Part shown: positions 53,396 through 61,519 of the stretch, in pieces
How positions within the stretch are numbered: the first letter of the stretch is position 1
Layout of the letters: each line of letters opens with the position of its first letter
DNA from: Nonomuraea montanisoli
Lineage (GTDB): Bacteria; Actinomycetota; Actinomycetes; Streptosporangiales; Streptosporangiaceae
DNA length: 64,000 nt
Direction: 5' to 3'
NCBI RefSeq assembly: GCF_013363975.1
Contig: NZ_JABWGN010000004.1
Coordinates: 248,001-312,000 of the forward strand
The notes under the pieces: generated by a model
The model's input: the letters and a program-made list of their open reading frames with translations, nothing else
Databases searched by the model: none
What the model was told of the DNA's origin: nothing
Translations under genes and position numbers: made by a program

Positions 53396-54525
53396 GCCTC
53401 GCCCGACTCTCCGGCGCCGCGGCGGCGCTGGCGCTCGCCGCCGCGCTGACCTGCGGCTGCGCGCCCGGCTCGGACCCGGACCCCGCGTCCGGCCGGGCGC
53501 CGCGGCCGTGCCCGGCCGTGCTGGCGGACGCGCGGCGGGCCGTCGGCCGGGCGCAGCGCGTCACCCCGTGGGACGGGCCGAGGACCGGCCCCCGGGCGGT
53601 GCCCGGCAGAAGCATCGTGTACGTCGCCGCCACCATGACCAACCCCGGCGTCGCCGGCACGGCCTCCGCCGTCGCCGCGGCGGCCCGCGGGATCGGCTGG
53701 AACGTCCGGGTGATCGACGGGCAGGGCACTCCGGCGGGCGTGCGCGCGGCCTTCGGGCAGGCCGTCGCGCTGCGCCCGTCCGGGATCGTGATCGGCGGGT
53801 TCGACCCCGGCTCCGTGGCCCAGCAGGTGCGCGAGGCGAACCGGGCGGGCATCACGCTGGTCGGCTGGCACGCCACCCGGGCGCCCGGGCCGAGCGCGAA
53901 CCCGAGACTGTTCGCCAACGTCACCACCCGGGTCGAGGACGTCGCCCGGATCGCCGCGTACTGGATCATCGCGAGGTCGGGCGGCGCGGCGGGGGTCGTG
54001 CTGTTCACCGACTCCTCGATCCCGTTCGCCGAGCACAAGGCCCGGCTGATCCAGCGGACGCTGCTCGGCTGCTCCGGCGTGACGCTGCTCTCGTACGAGA
54101 ACATCCCGCTGCCCGACGCGGGCACCCGCACCCCGCAGGAGGCGTCCTCGCTGCTGTCGCGCTTCGGCGGGCGGTGGACGTACTCGGCCGCCATCAACGA
54201 CCTCTACTTCGCCGACGCCGCGCCCGCGCTGCGGGCCGCCGAGCTCCCGGGCGGCGGGCCGCCGTACGCGGTCGGCGCGGGCGACGGCGACCCGTCGGCG
54301 TTCGAGCGGGTCCGCACCCGCCAGTACCAGGCGGCGACGGTCCCCGAGCCGCTGAACGCGCAGGGCTACCAGATCGTGGACGAGCTGAACCGGGCGTTCG
54401 CCGGCGCGCCGCCGAGCGGGTACGTGCCGCCGGTCCACCTGACGACGACGGACAACGTGGACGGCGCCTCGTCGTGGGACCCGCCCGGCTACCGCGCCGC
54501 CTACGAGCGGATCTGGCGGCCCTGA
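53392..54525 (+). CDS. Sugar-type ABC importer substrate-binding protein
   Basis: A 377-residue periplasmic-binding-protein family I (LacI-fold) member. The N-terminus is an export signal with cysteines in LTCGCAPGS; the lipobox is imperfect but lipid anchoring is likely. The fold marks are IVYVAATMTNPGVAGTASAVAAAARGIGW, IGGFDPGSVAQQVREANRAGITLVGWHA and, late, AATVPEPLNAQGYQIVDELNRAF. It belongs to the ribose-type operon, with its ATG overlapping the permease stop. Binding proteins of this class usually come first, so this ATPase-permease-binding order is less common. The ligand is unknown; no sugar-metabolic enzyme is adjacent. Confidence 0.85.
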   Translation: MSLARLSGAAAALALAAALTCGCAPGSDPDPASGRAPRPCPAVLADARRAVGRAQRVTPWDGPRTGPRAVPGRSIVYVAATMTNPGVAGTASAVAAAARGIGWNVRVIDGQGTPAGVRAAFGQAVALRPSGIVIGGFDPGSVAQQVREANRAGITLVGWHATRAPGPSANPRLFANVTTRVEDVARIAAYWIIARSGGAAGVVLFTDSSIPFAEHKARLIQRTLLGCSGVTLLSYENIPLPDAGTRTPQEASSLLSRFGGRWTYSAAINDLYFADAAPALRAAELPGGGPPYAVGAGDGDPSAFERVRTRQYQAATVPEPLNAQGYQIVDELNRAFAGAPPSGYVPPVHLTTTDNVDGASSWDPPGYRAAYERIWRP

Positions 54526-54554
54526 CCCGTCGGCGGCGGGAGGGGCCGGTCAGG
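54521..54554. terminator. Inverted repeat spanning two convergent stop codons
   Basis: CCTGACC (54521-54527) pairs with GGTCAGG (54548-54554). Both facing stop codons lie in the arms, the same arrangement as at 2072-2100. The arms are short, so this is a weak call. Confidence 0.35.
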
Positions 54555-55392
54555 CGGTGGCGGCGCCGTCCAGGACGGGGATGAGCTGCTCCTCCTCGTA
54601 CGTCAGGTGCGCCTCCAGCTCCTCCACCAGCCGGTCCACCTCGGCCAGCACCGCGGCGGGCTCGGCCCCCTCGGCCGAGACGACCTCCCGCAGCCGGGCG
54701 ACGAGCCCGGCGATCCGCCGGTGCTCCTCGCCGAGCCGCTCGATGACCGGCGCCAGCTCGGGACGCCGCCCGGCCAGCGACGGGAACATCCCCGAGTCCT
54801 CCATCACGTGATGGTGGTGCAGGTTGCCGCAGACGCTCAGGCAGTTGACCCGGAGCTGCGTGCCGAGCCCCGGCCCGGAGGTGGCGATCTCCTGGCGGAT
54901 CAGCCCCAGCTCGTGCCGGAACGCGTCGTGGACCGCCTTGAGCATCTGGCCGAACGACGAGGCGGTGTGCGTGGGCATGACGCCCGGCACCTGTTCCAGG
55001 GCCACCACCGGCAGGACGCGGCCCGACCTGGACGCGTAGGCGGCCCAGCCGGGGTCGGTCTCGACGGCCCGCGCGAACGCCGCGTCGCGTTCGGCGCCCT
55101 CCAGGACGACGGCCCGCGCCTGGAAGGTGAAGACGCCGTTCTCGACCGTCACCTCGGGGTCGGCCACGAGGTTGAGGTACCAGTGCGGGTGGCGCGGCGA
55201 GCCGCCGGCCGAGGCGATGACGAGGACCCGGTCGCCGTCGGGCAGGTAGGCGAGCGGCGTCGTGTGCGCGGCGCCGGTCCGGGCGCCGGTGGTGGTCAGG
55301 AGCAGCAGCCGACCTCCCTCGAACGGGCCTCCGACACGGCCGCCGTTCGCCCGGAACTCCTCGATGACCTGCTGGTTGAAATCGTTGGGCAT
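54550..55392 (-). CDS. Fusion of deazaflavin (F420)-dependent nitroreductase and hemerythrin domains
   Basis: A 280-residue two-domain protein. Residues 1-140 match the Ddn/DUF385 family of F420H2-dependent reductases: NQQVIEEFRANGGRVGGPFEGGRLLLLTTTGARTG and SAGGSPRHPHWYLNLVADPEVTVE. Residues 150-280 form a hemerythrin HHE bundle with iron-ligand His/Glu motifs HDAFRHELG, HHHHVMEDSGMFP and HLTYEEEQLIP. Ddn enzymes reduce quinones or nitro compounds, and hemerythrin domains bind a di-iron centre for oxygen or NO sensing or storage. A joint role in redox stress is plausible. It is a single gene with no break between the domains. Confidence 0.85.
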   Translation of the reverse strand: MPNDFNQQVIEEFRANGGRVGGPFEGGRLLLLTTTGARTGAAHTTPLAYLPDGDRVLVIASAGGSPRHPHWYLNLVADPEVTVENGVFTFQARAVVLEGAERDAAFARAVETDPGWAAYASRSGRVLPVVALEQVPGVMPTHTASSFGQMLKAVHDAFRHELGLIRQEIATSGPGLGTQLRVNCLSVCGNLHHHHVMEDSGMFPSLAGRRPELAPVIERLGEEHRRIAGLVARLREVVSAEGAEPAAVLAEVDRLVEELEAHLTYEEEQLIPVLDGAATA

Positions 55393-55859
55393 GCTCTGCT
55401 TTCTTCTCCGGAATCGTGCTCCCGCGAGCCGGGCGGCGGCATGACGGAGGCCGCCCGGAGGCGTGCGGGAGGTGGGGCCACGGGTCCGCGCCCGGCGGTG
55501 CTCGCCGGTGGATCGCGCGGTGCGGAGGGAAGGGGCGGGGCTCTCGCCCGCCCGCCGGTCACGCCCTGGCCGGGCGCCCGACTCGCTCGTGGCCCATGGC
55601 CGACCCGGCAGTCACATCCGGCACCCTAACCTCCTCCGCATCTCGCCGCAAACCTCGCGAACAGGGGTCAGCGGCGCCGTCCGCGCAGGGCCGGTACGTC
55701 CGATTCACCGGCCCAGCAGGGCTTTCGGGCGGAGTGTCGGCCAACGGAGGCCAGGATTTTACGGATCCGAGGGCGACACCTGGGAGGCCAATATGGTGGC
55801 GTTGCGATGCAACGCGGCTTTTGTGGAGTCTGCGTTGGCCGATCCATCTGGAGGATGCG
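55393..55859. other. Intergenic region without a convincing gene
   Basis: This 467-bp gap separates the divergent reductase-hemerythrin and STAS genes. Open frames here have no family-like sequence. It contains one clear element, GCGTTGC-GAT-GCAACGC at 55799-55815, a palindrome with 7-bp arms 45 bp before the STAS ATG, which could be an operator. I see no RNA gene. Confidence 0.5.
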
Positions 55860-56204
55860 ATGGAGTCGCTGAACGTCACCGTGGAAACCGAGCCAAGGCG
55901 CGCCGTCGCGCACCTGCGGGGAGAGATCGATCTCGCCACCGCCGAGCTTCTGAAGACCAGCCTCGACACCATGATCGAGGGTCCCTCCGTGTCCGCGCTC
56001 GAACTCGATCTCAGCCAGGTGTCGTTCATCGACTGCTCCGGGCTGCGCGTCCTGCTGGCGGTCAAACGATCGTTGCAGCGCAGGGGCGGGACCCTCAGCC
56101 TGGCCCACCTGTCCCCCTCGGCCGAGCGGCTGCTCACGGCCGCCGGACTGGACGACCACCTCGTGGAGTGCGCCCGGGGCCGCGGCCCGCTCGCGCCGGC
56201 CTGA
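55860..56204 (+). CDS. STAS-domain anti-sigma factor antagonist
   Basis: A 114-residue single STAS domain of the SpoIIAA/RsbV type. It should bind an anti-sigma kinase and release a stress or developmental sigma factor. The conserved loop is VSFIDCSGLRVLL, where S60 is the expected phosphorylation site. LRGEIDLATAELL is the first strand and helix. The ATG at 55860 follows GGAGG (55850-55854). No anti-sigma kinase gene is adjacent, so its partner is elsewhere. The downstream glutamate-cysteine ligase gene is 101 bp away and may be co-transcribed. Confidence 0.88.
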   Translation: MESLNVTVETEPRRAVAHLRGEIDLATAELLKTSLDTMIEGPSVSALELDLSQVSFIDCSGLRVLLAVKRSLQRRGGTLSLAHLSPSAERLLTAAGLDDHLVECARGRGPLAPA

Positions 56205-56305
56205 CGGCCGGAGGGCGCCGGGCGCGCCGGAGGAGGTGCGAAGGCCGCCATTTCGGGGAGGTGATCGGCGCAACGACATGCCGACCTTCCCCGGGAGTGG
56301 CCCCA

Positions 56306-57442
56306 GTGACGAGTTCTACGCCTGCGATTTCCACGCCTGCGATCGCCGTCGGAGTCGAGGAGGAGTTCCACATCGTCGACTCCGGCACACGGCACCTGGT
56401 CTCCCGATCGGGCGCCCTGCTGGAAAGGCTGCCGAAGGAGCGGTTCACCCAGGAACTGCAACGATCGGCGGTCGAGGCCAACAGCAAGCCGTTCACGAGC
56501 CTCGAGGACCTGGCGCGCGACCTCGTGGCCCTGCGCGGCACCCTCACGGACGTCGCCGACGAGCTGGGTGTGGGCGTCGTCGCGGCGGGCAGCGTGCCGC
56601 TGGGCGACGCGGACACCATGAAGGTCTCCCCCGACCCCCGCTACGAGCAGATGCTCGACGACTACCAGCTCCTGACCCGCGAGCAGCTCATCTGCGGCAC
56701 GCAGGTGCACGCCGAGGTGGCCGACCGCGACCTGGCCGTGCTGGTGTCGCACCTGGTGACGCCGTGGCTGCCGCCGCTGCTCGCGCTGAGCTGCAGCTCG
56801 CCGTACTGGCTGGGCTCCGACACGGGATACGCGAGCTACCGCACGATGGTGTGGCAGCGCTGGCCCACCTCCGGCCCGATGGGCCGCTACGGCTCCGCCG
56901 CCGACTACGAACGCATGGTGGACGACCTGGTGCGGTCCGGGGTGATCAGCGACCCCGGGATGATCTACTTCGACGTGCGGCCGTCGGCGCACGTGCCCAC
57001 GGTCGAGCTGCGGGTCTGCGACGCGTGCCCGCGCGTGGACGACATCGTGCTGATCGCGGGGCTGTTCCGGGCGCTGGTGGCGCGCGAGCTGGAGAGCGCC
57101 CGGCGGGACCCGGAGCGCGAGGTCCAGCTCGAACCGGTGCGGGCGGCGGCCTGGCAGGCGGCCCGCTCCGGCCTGGAGGGCGAGCTGGTGGACCCGGAGG
57201 AGGGCACCCCCGCGCCGGCCGGGGAGGTGGTGCTGCGGCTGGTGAACGGCCTGCGGCCGTACCTGGAGGCGGCGGGCGACTGGGACCTCGTGTCGGGCCT
57301 GGCGCGCGAGGCGCTGGCGCGCGGCAGCTCGGCCGAGCGCCAGCGCCGGGTCCTCGACCGGCGGGGGCGGATGGAGGACGTCGTGGACTTCCTCGTGGCG
57401 GAGACGCGGGCCGGCACGGCCGCGCTGAAGGCGGGCGCCTGA
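56306..57442 (+). CDS. YbdK-type carboxylate-amine ligase (glutamate-cysteine ligase 2 family)
   Basis: A 378-residue ATP-dependent carboxylate-amine ligase of the GCS2/YbdK family. The N-terminal AVGVEEEFHIVD is the metal-binding Glu cluster. VEANSKPFTSLEDLARDL and GTQVHAEVADRDLAVLVSHL are further family motifs, and PTVELRVCDACPRVDDIVLIAGL completes the active site. YbdK proteins show weak glutamate-cysteine ligase activity; actinobacteria normally make mycothiol, so the real substrates may differ. GTG 56306 is chosen for spacing from GGGAG; an in-frame GTG at 56297 is an alternative. Confidence 0.85.
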   Translation: MTSSTPAISTPAIAVGVEEEFHIVDSGTRHLVSRSGALLERLPKERFTQELQRSAVEANSKPFTSLEDLARDLVALRGTLTDVADELGVGVVAAGSVPLGDADTMKVSPDPRYEQMLDDYQLLTREQLICGTQVHAEVADRDLAVLVSHLVTPWLPPLLALSCSSPYWLGSDTGYASYRTMVWQRWPTSGPMGRYGSAADYERMVDDLVRSGVISDPGMIYFDVRPSAHVPTVELRVCDACPRVDDIVLIAGLFRALVARELESARRDPEREVQLEPVRAAAWQAARSGLEGELVDPEEGTPAPAGEVVLRLVNGLRPYLEAAGDWDLVSGLAREALARGSSAERQRRVLDRRGRMEDVVDFLVAETRAGTAALKAGA

Positions 57443-57450
57443 CCGCCTTC

Positions 57451-57478
57451 GCGGGCCGGCCCCCGGCCGCCGGCCCGC
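57451..57478. terminator. Hairpin between convergent ligase and secreted-protein genes
   Basis: GCGGGCCGGC (57451-57460) pairs perfectly with GCCGGCCCGC (57469-57478) across an 8-nt loop. It starts 8 bp after the ligase stop and ends 18 bp from the stop of the convergent gene. No T-tract follows. Confidence 0.5.
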
Positions 57479-57496
57479 GCCGGGACGGGCCCGCCG

Positions 57497-57832
57497 TCAG
57501 CGCACGACGCGGCAGACCAGGGCGTCGGACGCGCCGCGCGAGGCGCTCATGACGACGTCGGTCGTCAAGTACTTGCAGGCGAGGTACGAGTCGCCGGAGC
57601 CCGCGTACTGCAGGGCTCCGCCCATGCCGCCGGCGTAGCAGCGCAGCCCTCCGGACTCGTAGAAGCCGATCCAGGACGACGAGCTGACGCGCGCGTGGCA
57701 GTAGTCGCCGATGGACGTCGGACCGAACGTGACGTCCACGACGGCCGCCTGGGCCGGCGTGGCGGTGACGAGGGCGGCGGTGACGGCGGTGGCGAGGGCG
57801 GCGGTGGCGAGGGTCAGGCCACGACGGACCAT
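57497..57832 (-). CDS. Small secreted protein
   Basis: A 111-residue exported protein of unknown function. Residues 1-29 form a signal peptide with a likely cut after AQA. The mature protein is Gly/Ser-rich with four Cys residues (DYCHARV, LRCYAGG, LACKYL, LVCRVV), suggesting two disulfides. It resembles short actinobacterial DUF6289-type secreted proteins in size and composition; that link is tentative. AGGAG lies five to six bases before the ATG. Its promoter region has an 11-bp perfect inverted repeat (57838-57868), so it is probably regulated. Confidence 0.75.
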   Translation of the reverse strand: MVRRGLTLATAALATAVTAALVTATPAQAAVVDVTFGPTSIGDYCHARVSSSSWIGFYESGGLRCYAGGMGGALQYAGSGDSYLACKYLTTDVVMSASRGASDALVCRVVR

Positions 57833-57837
57833 GGGCG

Positions 57838-57868
57838 CTCCTGGGAGTGGGGGGTCGACTCCCAGGAG
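57838..57868. promoter_or_regulatory. 11-bp perfect inverted repeat over start site and ribosome-binding site
   Basis: CTCCTGGGAGT (57838-57848) and ACTCCCAGGAG (57858-57868) are exact inverted copies, 9 bp apart, upstream of the secreted-protein gene on the minus strand. One arm overlaps the -10 and the other contains the Shine-Dalgarno AGGAG. Confidence 0.65.
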
Positions 57869-57895
57869 TATCTTTTAGGAAACTTTACTGTGCAA
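57867..57895 (-). promoter_or_regulatory. Promoter of the small secreted protein gene
   Basis: On the minus strand TTGCAC (57890-57895) and GATACT (57867-57872) are 17 bp apart. The -35 lies in the end of the upstream STAS gene on the same strand. The predicted transcription start, at about 57860, falls in the inverted repeat. Confidence 0.6.
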
Positions 57896-58268
57896 GAGGT
57901 TCGGGGTCGGTGAGGACGGGCGGCCGGGCGGCGGCCGCGCACAGGGCGTCCTCGACCGTGGCGTGCACGGGCACCAGGGCGTCGGCGTGGGGGAGCCGGA
58001 CGAGCCGCAGCGGGCCGGGGGGCAGCGCCGCCAGCCGGGCGACGCCGCCGTCGCGGCGGACGTCGTCCCCGACCTCCAGCAGGGCCCGCAGGCCGTGGCA
58101 CGAGAGGAACGTGGTCGCGGTCAGGTCGACGACCAGGTGCTGACCGGGGCGGCGGACCCGGCCGGCGAAGGCGCCGAACCGGCCCGCGGTCAGGATGTCG
58201 AGCTCGCCGCCCACCGCGACGAGGATCACGCCGGGCAGGCGCCGGCGCCGGAGGCTGAGGGCGTCCAT
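57885..58268 (-). CDS. STAS-domain protein with altered phosphorylation loop
   Basis: A 127-residue single STAS domain. VAVGGELDILTAGRF and LVVDLTATTFLSCHGLRALLEV match anti-sigma antagonists. In the loop where they have D-x-S-G, this protein has SCHG: the phospho-acceptor Ser is His58 and the preceding Asp is Ser. It may therefore be permanently active, inactive, or regulated another way. It is not adjacent to the other STAS gene (55860-56204). GGAGG lies before the ATG. The histidine kinase gene lies 102 bp upstream on the same strand. Confidence 0.83.
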   Translation of the reverse strand: MDALSLRRRRLPGVILVAVGGELDILTAGRFGAFAGRVRRPGQHLVVDLTATTFLSCHGLRALLEVGDDVRRDGGVARLAALPPGPLRLVRLPHADALVPVHATVEDALCAAAARPPVLTDPEPLAQ

Positions 58269-58370
58269 GTGTCCTTGGTCCTCCCGAAGGTCGTGATCGG
58301 CTCCAAGGTGTCGGGGGCGCTCTCATCATGAGGTCGTGACGATGAGAGGGCGATGAGAGCGAGCCCCGGG

Positions 58371-59750
58371 TCAGGGGTGAACGGGGAGGCGGATGGTGAC
58401 CACGGCGCCGCCGAGCGGGAGCCCGTTGCGCACGGTCATCGTGCCCCCGTGGGCGGCGACCACGGCGCGGGCGATCGGCAGGCCGAGCCCCGCGCCGGAC
58501 CGGCCCCGGGTGCGGGCGTCGTCGCCGCGCGTGAAGCGCTCCATCGCCGACTCCAGCAGCCCGGGCGCGAAGCCCGGCCCGTCGTCGGCGAACTCCACCA
58601 CATGCCACTCCCGCCCCGCGTCCACCCGGACGCTCAGCGTGGTGGCCCCGGCCGCGGCGCTGTTGGCCATCAGGTTGACGGCCACCTGGCGGAGCCGGTC
58701 GGCGTCGGCGGGCACCACCAGCGGGTCGCCCGTGACCTCCACGCGCAGCCCCAGCAGCGGCCGGAGCGTGTCCGCCTCCTCGCGCACCACGGCGGGCACG
58801 TCCACCGGCGCGGCCCGGGCGGGGAGGGAGCCGGCGCGGGCCAGCAGCAGCAGGTTCTCGGCCAGCCGCGACAGCCGCTCGGTCTCCCCCAGCGCCCCGC
58901 GCAGCGACCTGTCCACCTCGCCGAGCCGATCGTGCGGCGCGCCGGCGTCGTCGGCCGTGCGGGCGTCGGCCAGGGCCGACAGGGCGAGCTCGATCTCGCC
59001 GCGCAGCACCGCGATGGGCGTGCGCAGCTCGTGGCTCGCGTCGTCCACGAACGCCCGCTCGTGGTCGAACGCGACCCGCAGCCGGGCGAGCATCCCGTCG
59101 AGGGTGCGGGCGAGCCGGGCGATCTCGTCGTCCCCGGGCACGCTCGGCATCCGCCGCCCGTTCTCCAGGGACGAGATGGCCGCCGCCTCGCGGGTCAGCG
59201 CGTCCACGGGCCGCAGCGCCGCCCGTACGACGGCCCAGGCCGCGGCCGAGACGAGCAGGACGAGCGGCGGCACGGCCAGCACGAGGGCCGCGAGCAACCG
59301 GTCGCGGGCGTGCTGGAGCGGGGCCGCCCGGATCCCCACGGCCAGGACCCGCCCGTCGGCCAGGCGCCGCGCCAGCACGCGGACCTCCTCGGGCGCGCCG
59401 CCCCGCCGACCGGGCAGCGACGCGGCGGTGAACAGCTGCGTCCGCAGGGCGCGTACCCGTGCCGGCGTCAGGAGCAGCCCGCCGTCCAGGACGGGCGACG
59501 CGGCGACCGGCCGCCCGCCGGAGTCGTAGAGCTGGGCCATGGGGTCGAGGGGGACGACGTCCGGCGCGCCCGCGCTCACGGCGGCGGCCACGTCACCGGC
59601 CCGGCGGCTCAGGTCGGCGTCGAACGCGGCCCGAAGCTGCCGGTCGAGCACCGTGTACAGCAGGCCCAGGCAGAGCACGAGCGCGACGGAGGCGCCGACC
59701 GCGGTCACCAGCACCAGCCGGACACGAAGCGAACGCGGTACCAGCCGCAC
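58371..59750 (-). CDS. Sensor histidine kinase
   Basis: A 459-residue membrane sensor kinase. A first membrane helix (about 11-33), an extracytoplasmic sensor of about 120 residues, a second helix (about 152-176) and a HAMP region (about 177-230) lead to the H-box DDASHELRTPIAVLR with H240 as the phosphorylation site. ATP-binding boxes are NLMANSAAA (N box), FADDGPGF (G1) and RSGAGLGLPIARAVV (G2). GTG 59750 is preferred over an earlier ATG at 59783 because GGAGGTGGGG precedes it. It is divergent from the response-regulator gene with 128 bp between, so the two share a promoter region rather than an operon. Confidence 0.88.
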   Translation of the reverse strand: MRLVPRSLRVRLVLVTAVGASVALVLCLGLLYTVLDRQLRAAFDADLSRRAGDVAAAVSAGAPDVVPLDPMAQLYDSGGRPVAASPVLDGGLLLTPARVRALRTQLFTAASLPGRRGGAPEEVRVLARRLADGRVLAVGIRAAPLQHARDRLLAALVLAVPPLVLLVSAAAWAVVRAALRPVDALTREAAAISSLENGRRMPSVPGDDEIARLARTLDGMLARLRVAFDHERAFVDDASHELRTPIAVLRGEIELALSALADARTADDAGAPHDRLGEVDRSLRGALGETERLSRLAENLLLLARAGSLPARAAPVDVPAVVREEADTLRPLLGLRVEVTGDPLVVPADADRLRQVAVNLMANSAAAGATTLSVRVDAGREWHVVEFADDGPGFAPGLLESAMERFTRGDDARTRGRSGAGLGLPIARAVVAAHGGTMTVRNGLPLGGAVVTIRLPVHP

Positions 59751-59878
59751 GGCCCCACCTCCGGATCCCTGCCATCCTCTCACGCGCCCCGCCGCCGCCC
59801 CCGCCCCGGCGCTCCGGGGGCTCCCGCCCCCTCCACCCGGCCCGGCCTGGAGGAATGGTGCGTTCTAGGCTGGCCCGC

Positions 59879-60553
59879 ATGAGGGTGCTCGTCGTCGAGG
59901 ACGACGCCGCCATGGCCGACGTGCTGGCGCGCGGCCTGCGGCGGGAGAGCTACGCCGTGGACGTGGCCACGAGCGGCGAGGACGCCCTGTGGAGCGTCAT
60001 GGAGCACGACTACGACGCCGTGGTGCTCGACGCGATGATCCCCCCGCCCGACGGGTACGAGGTGTGCCGGCGGATGCGCGAGCGCGGCCGGTGGGCGCCG
60101 GTCATCATGCTGACCGCCCGCGACACCGTCAACGACCGGGTGCGCGGCCTCGACGCGGGCGCCGACGACTACCTGACGAAGCCGTTCGCGCTGGCCGAGC
60201 TGTACGCGCGGCTACGCGCCCTGACCCGCCGCGACCAGGTGCGCCGCCCCGCCGTGCTGCGGGCGGGCGACCTCAGCCTCGACCCGGGCACGAGGACGGT
60301 CCGGCGCGGCGAGACAGAGATCCACCTGTCGGCCAAGGAGTTCGCGCTGCTGCACGAGCTGATGCGCCGGCCGGACGAGATCCTCAGCCGGTCGTACCTC
60401 ATCGAGCACGTCTGGGACTTCGCCTACGACGGCGGCTCGAACGTCGTCGACGTGTACGTGCGCTACCTGCGGGAGAAGGTGGACCGCCCGTTCGGCCGCG
60501 ACACGATCCAGACCGTGCGCGGCGCCGGATACCGCCTGTCCACCGACCGCTGA
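59879..60553 (+). CDS. OmpR-family response regulator
   Basis: A 224-residue two-component regulator. The receiver domain has the acidic pair E7/D8-D9, phospho-acceptor D51 (VVLDAMIPP), T in MLTARD and K in YLTKPFA. The C-terminal winged helix has LSAKEFALLHELMRRPDEILSR and GSNVVDVYVRYLREKVDR. It should pair with the divergent kinase at 58371-59750. ATG 59879 matches the family start; TAGGCT at 59866-59871 could be a -10 for a leaderless transcript, and an ATG at 59855 after GGAGGA is an alternative. A DrrAB-type exporter follows after 99 bp and may be its target. Confidence 0.87.
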   Translation: MRVLVVEDDAAMADVLARGLRRESYAVDVATSGEDALWSVMEHDYDAVVLDAMIPPPDGYEVCRRMRERGRWAPVIMLTARDTVNDRVRGLDAGADDYLTKPFALAELYARLRALTRRDQVRRPAVLRAGDLSLDPGTRTVRRGETEIHLSAKEFALLHELMRRPDEILSRSYLIEHVWDFAYDGGSNVVDVYVRYLREKVDRPFGRDTIQTVRGAGYRLSTDR

Positions 60554-60652
60554 CGCCCTTCCGCCGGGCCCCGCACCCGCCGGGGCTCTCATCGTCGTCT
60601 CATCGGCGGCGACGCACAGTGGGGCCGTCCGACGGGAGAGGGGTGGCGCGCG

Positions 60653-61519
60653 GTGCGACCGTCGTGGGAAGAGGGGACGGTGTCGGAGGAACCGGCCGCC
60701 GAGGGGGGAACCGCCCCGGCCGTGGAGATCTCCGGCCTGCGGTACGCGTTCGGGGCCAGGGCCGCCGTGGACGGGATCGACCTGCGGGTGGCGGCCGGTG
60801 AGGTGTTCGGGCTGCTCGGGCCGAACGGCGCAGGCAAGACCACCACCATCCGGCTCATCGTCACGCTGCTGCCCTGCCCGCCGGGGTCGGTGCGGGTGTT
60901 CGGCCTGGACGCGGCGCGCGAGCGCATGGCCGTGCGCAGGTGCGTCGGGTACGTGCCGCAGCAGCTCTCGGCGGACGGCGCGCTGACCGGGCGGCAGAAC
61001 GTCGCCCTGTTCGCCCGCCTGTACGGCGTGCCCCGCGCCGAGCGGGAGGAGCGGGTCGCGCGGTCCCTGTCCGCCATGGGGCTGGAGGAGGCGGCCGACC
61101 GGCTGGCGGGCACGTACTCGGGCGGGATGATGCGCCGCCTGGAGCTGGCCCAGGCCCTGATCAACCGGCCGCGCCTGCTGGTGCTGGACGAGCCGACCAT
61201 CGGCCTGGACCCGATGGCGCGGGCCGTTGTGTGGGAGCGGATCGGGGCGCTGCGCGCCGAGACCGGCATGACCGTGCTGGTCACCACCCACTACATGGAC
61301 GAGGCCGAGCAGCACTGCGACCGGGTGGCGCTGATGAGCCTCGGCCGGATCCGGGCGCTCGGCGTGCCCGCGGAGCTGACGGCCGGGCTGGGGCCGGAGG
61401 CGTCGCTGGAGGACGTCTTCCGCGCCTGCGCCGGCGACTCCCTGAGCTTCCTCGACGCCGCGGGAGGTGACGCGCGTGACATCAGAAGCACCCGCCGCAC
61501 GGCGAGCCGGCTCGGCTGA
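60653..61519 (+). CDS. ABC exporter ATPase (DrrA-like)
   Basis: A 288-residue ATPase of the DrrA/CcmA multidrug-export class. Walker A is LLGPNGAGKTTTIR, the Q-loop region is VGYVPQQLSADGALTG, the signature is YSGGMMRRLELAQAL and Walker B is LLVLDEPTIGLDP. TTHYMDEAEQ is the H-loop. The C-terminal ASLEDVFRACAGDSL is the DrrA-type tail. GTG 60653 has GGGAGAGGGG nine bases upstream; GTG 60680 is an alternative start. It overlaps the permease gene by 44 bp, so the two are coupled. Genes for a two-component system lie just upstream. Confidence 0.88.
   Translation: MRPSWEEGTVSEEPAAEGGTAPAVEISGLRYAFGARAAVDGIDLRVAAGEVFGLLGPNGAGKTTTIRLIVTLLPCPPGSVRVFGLDAARERMAVRRCVGYVPQQLSADGALTGRQNVALFARLYGVPRAEREERVARSLSAMGLEEAADRLAGTYSGGMMRRLELAQALINRPRLLVLDEPTIGLDPMARAVVWERIGALRAETGMTVLVTTHYMDEAEQHCDRVALMSLGRIRALGVPAELTAGLGPEASLEDVFRACAGDSLSFLDAAGGDARDIRSTRRTASRLG

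Noticed and set aside
55463..56305. Long N-terminal extension of the glutamate-cysteine ligase
   Set aside because: That frame passes antiparallel to no domain and over the STAS gene; conserved sequence begins only at about 56306.
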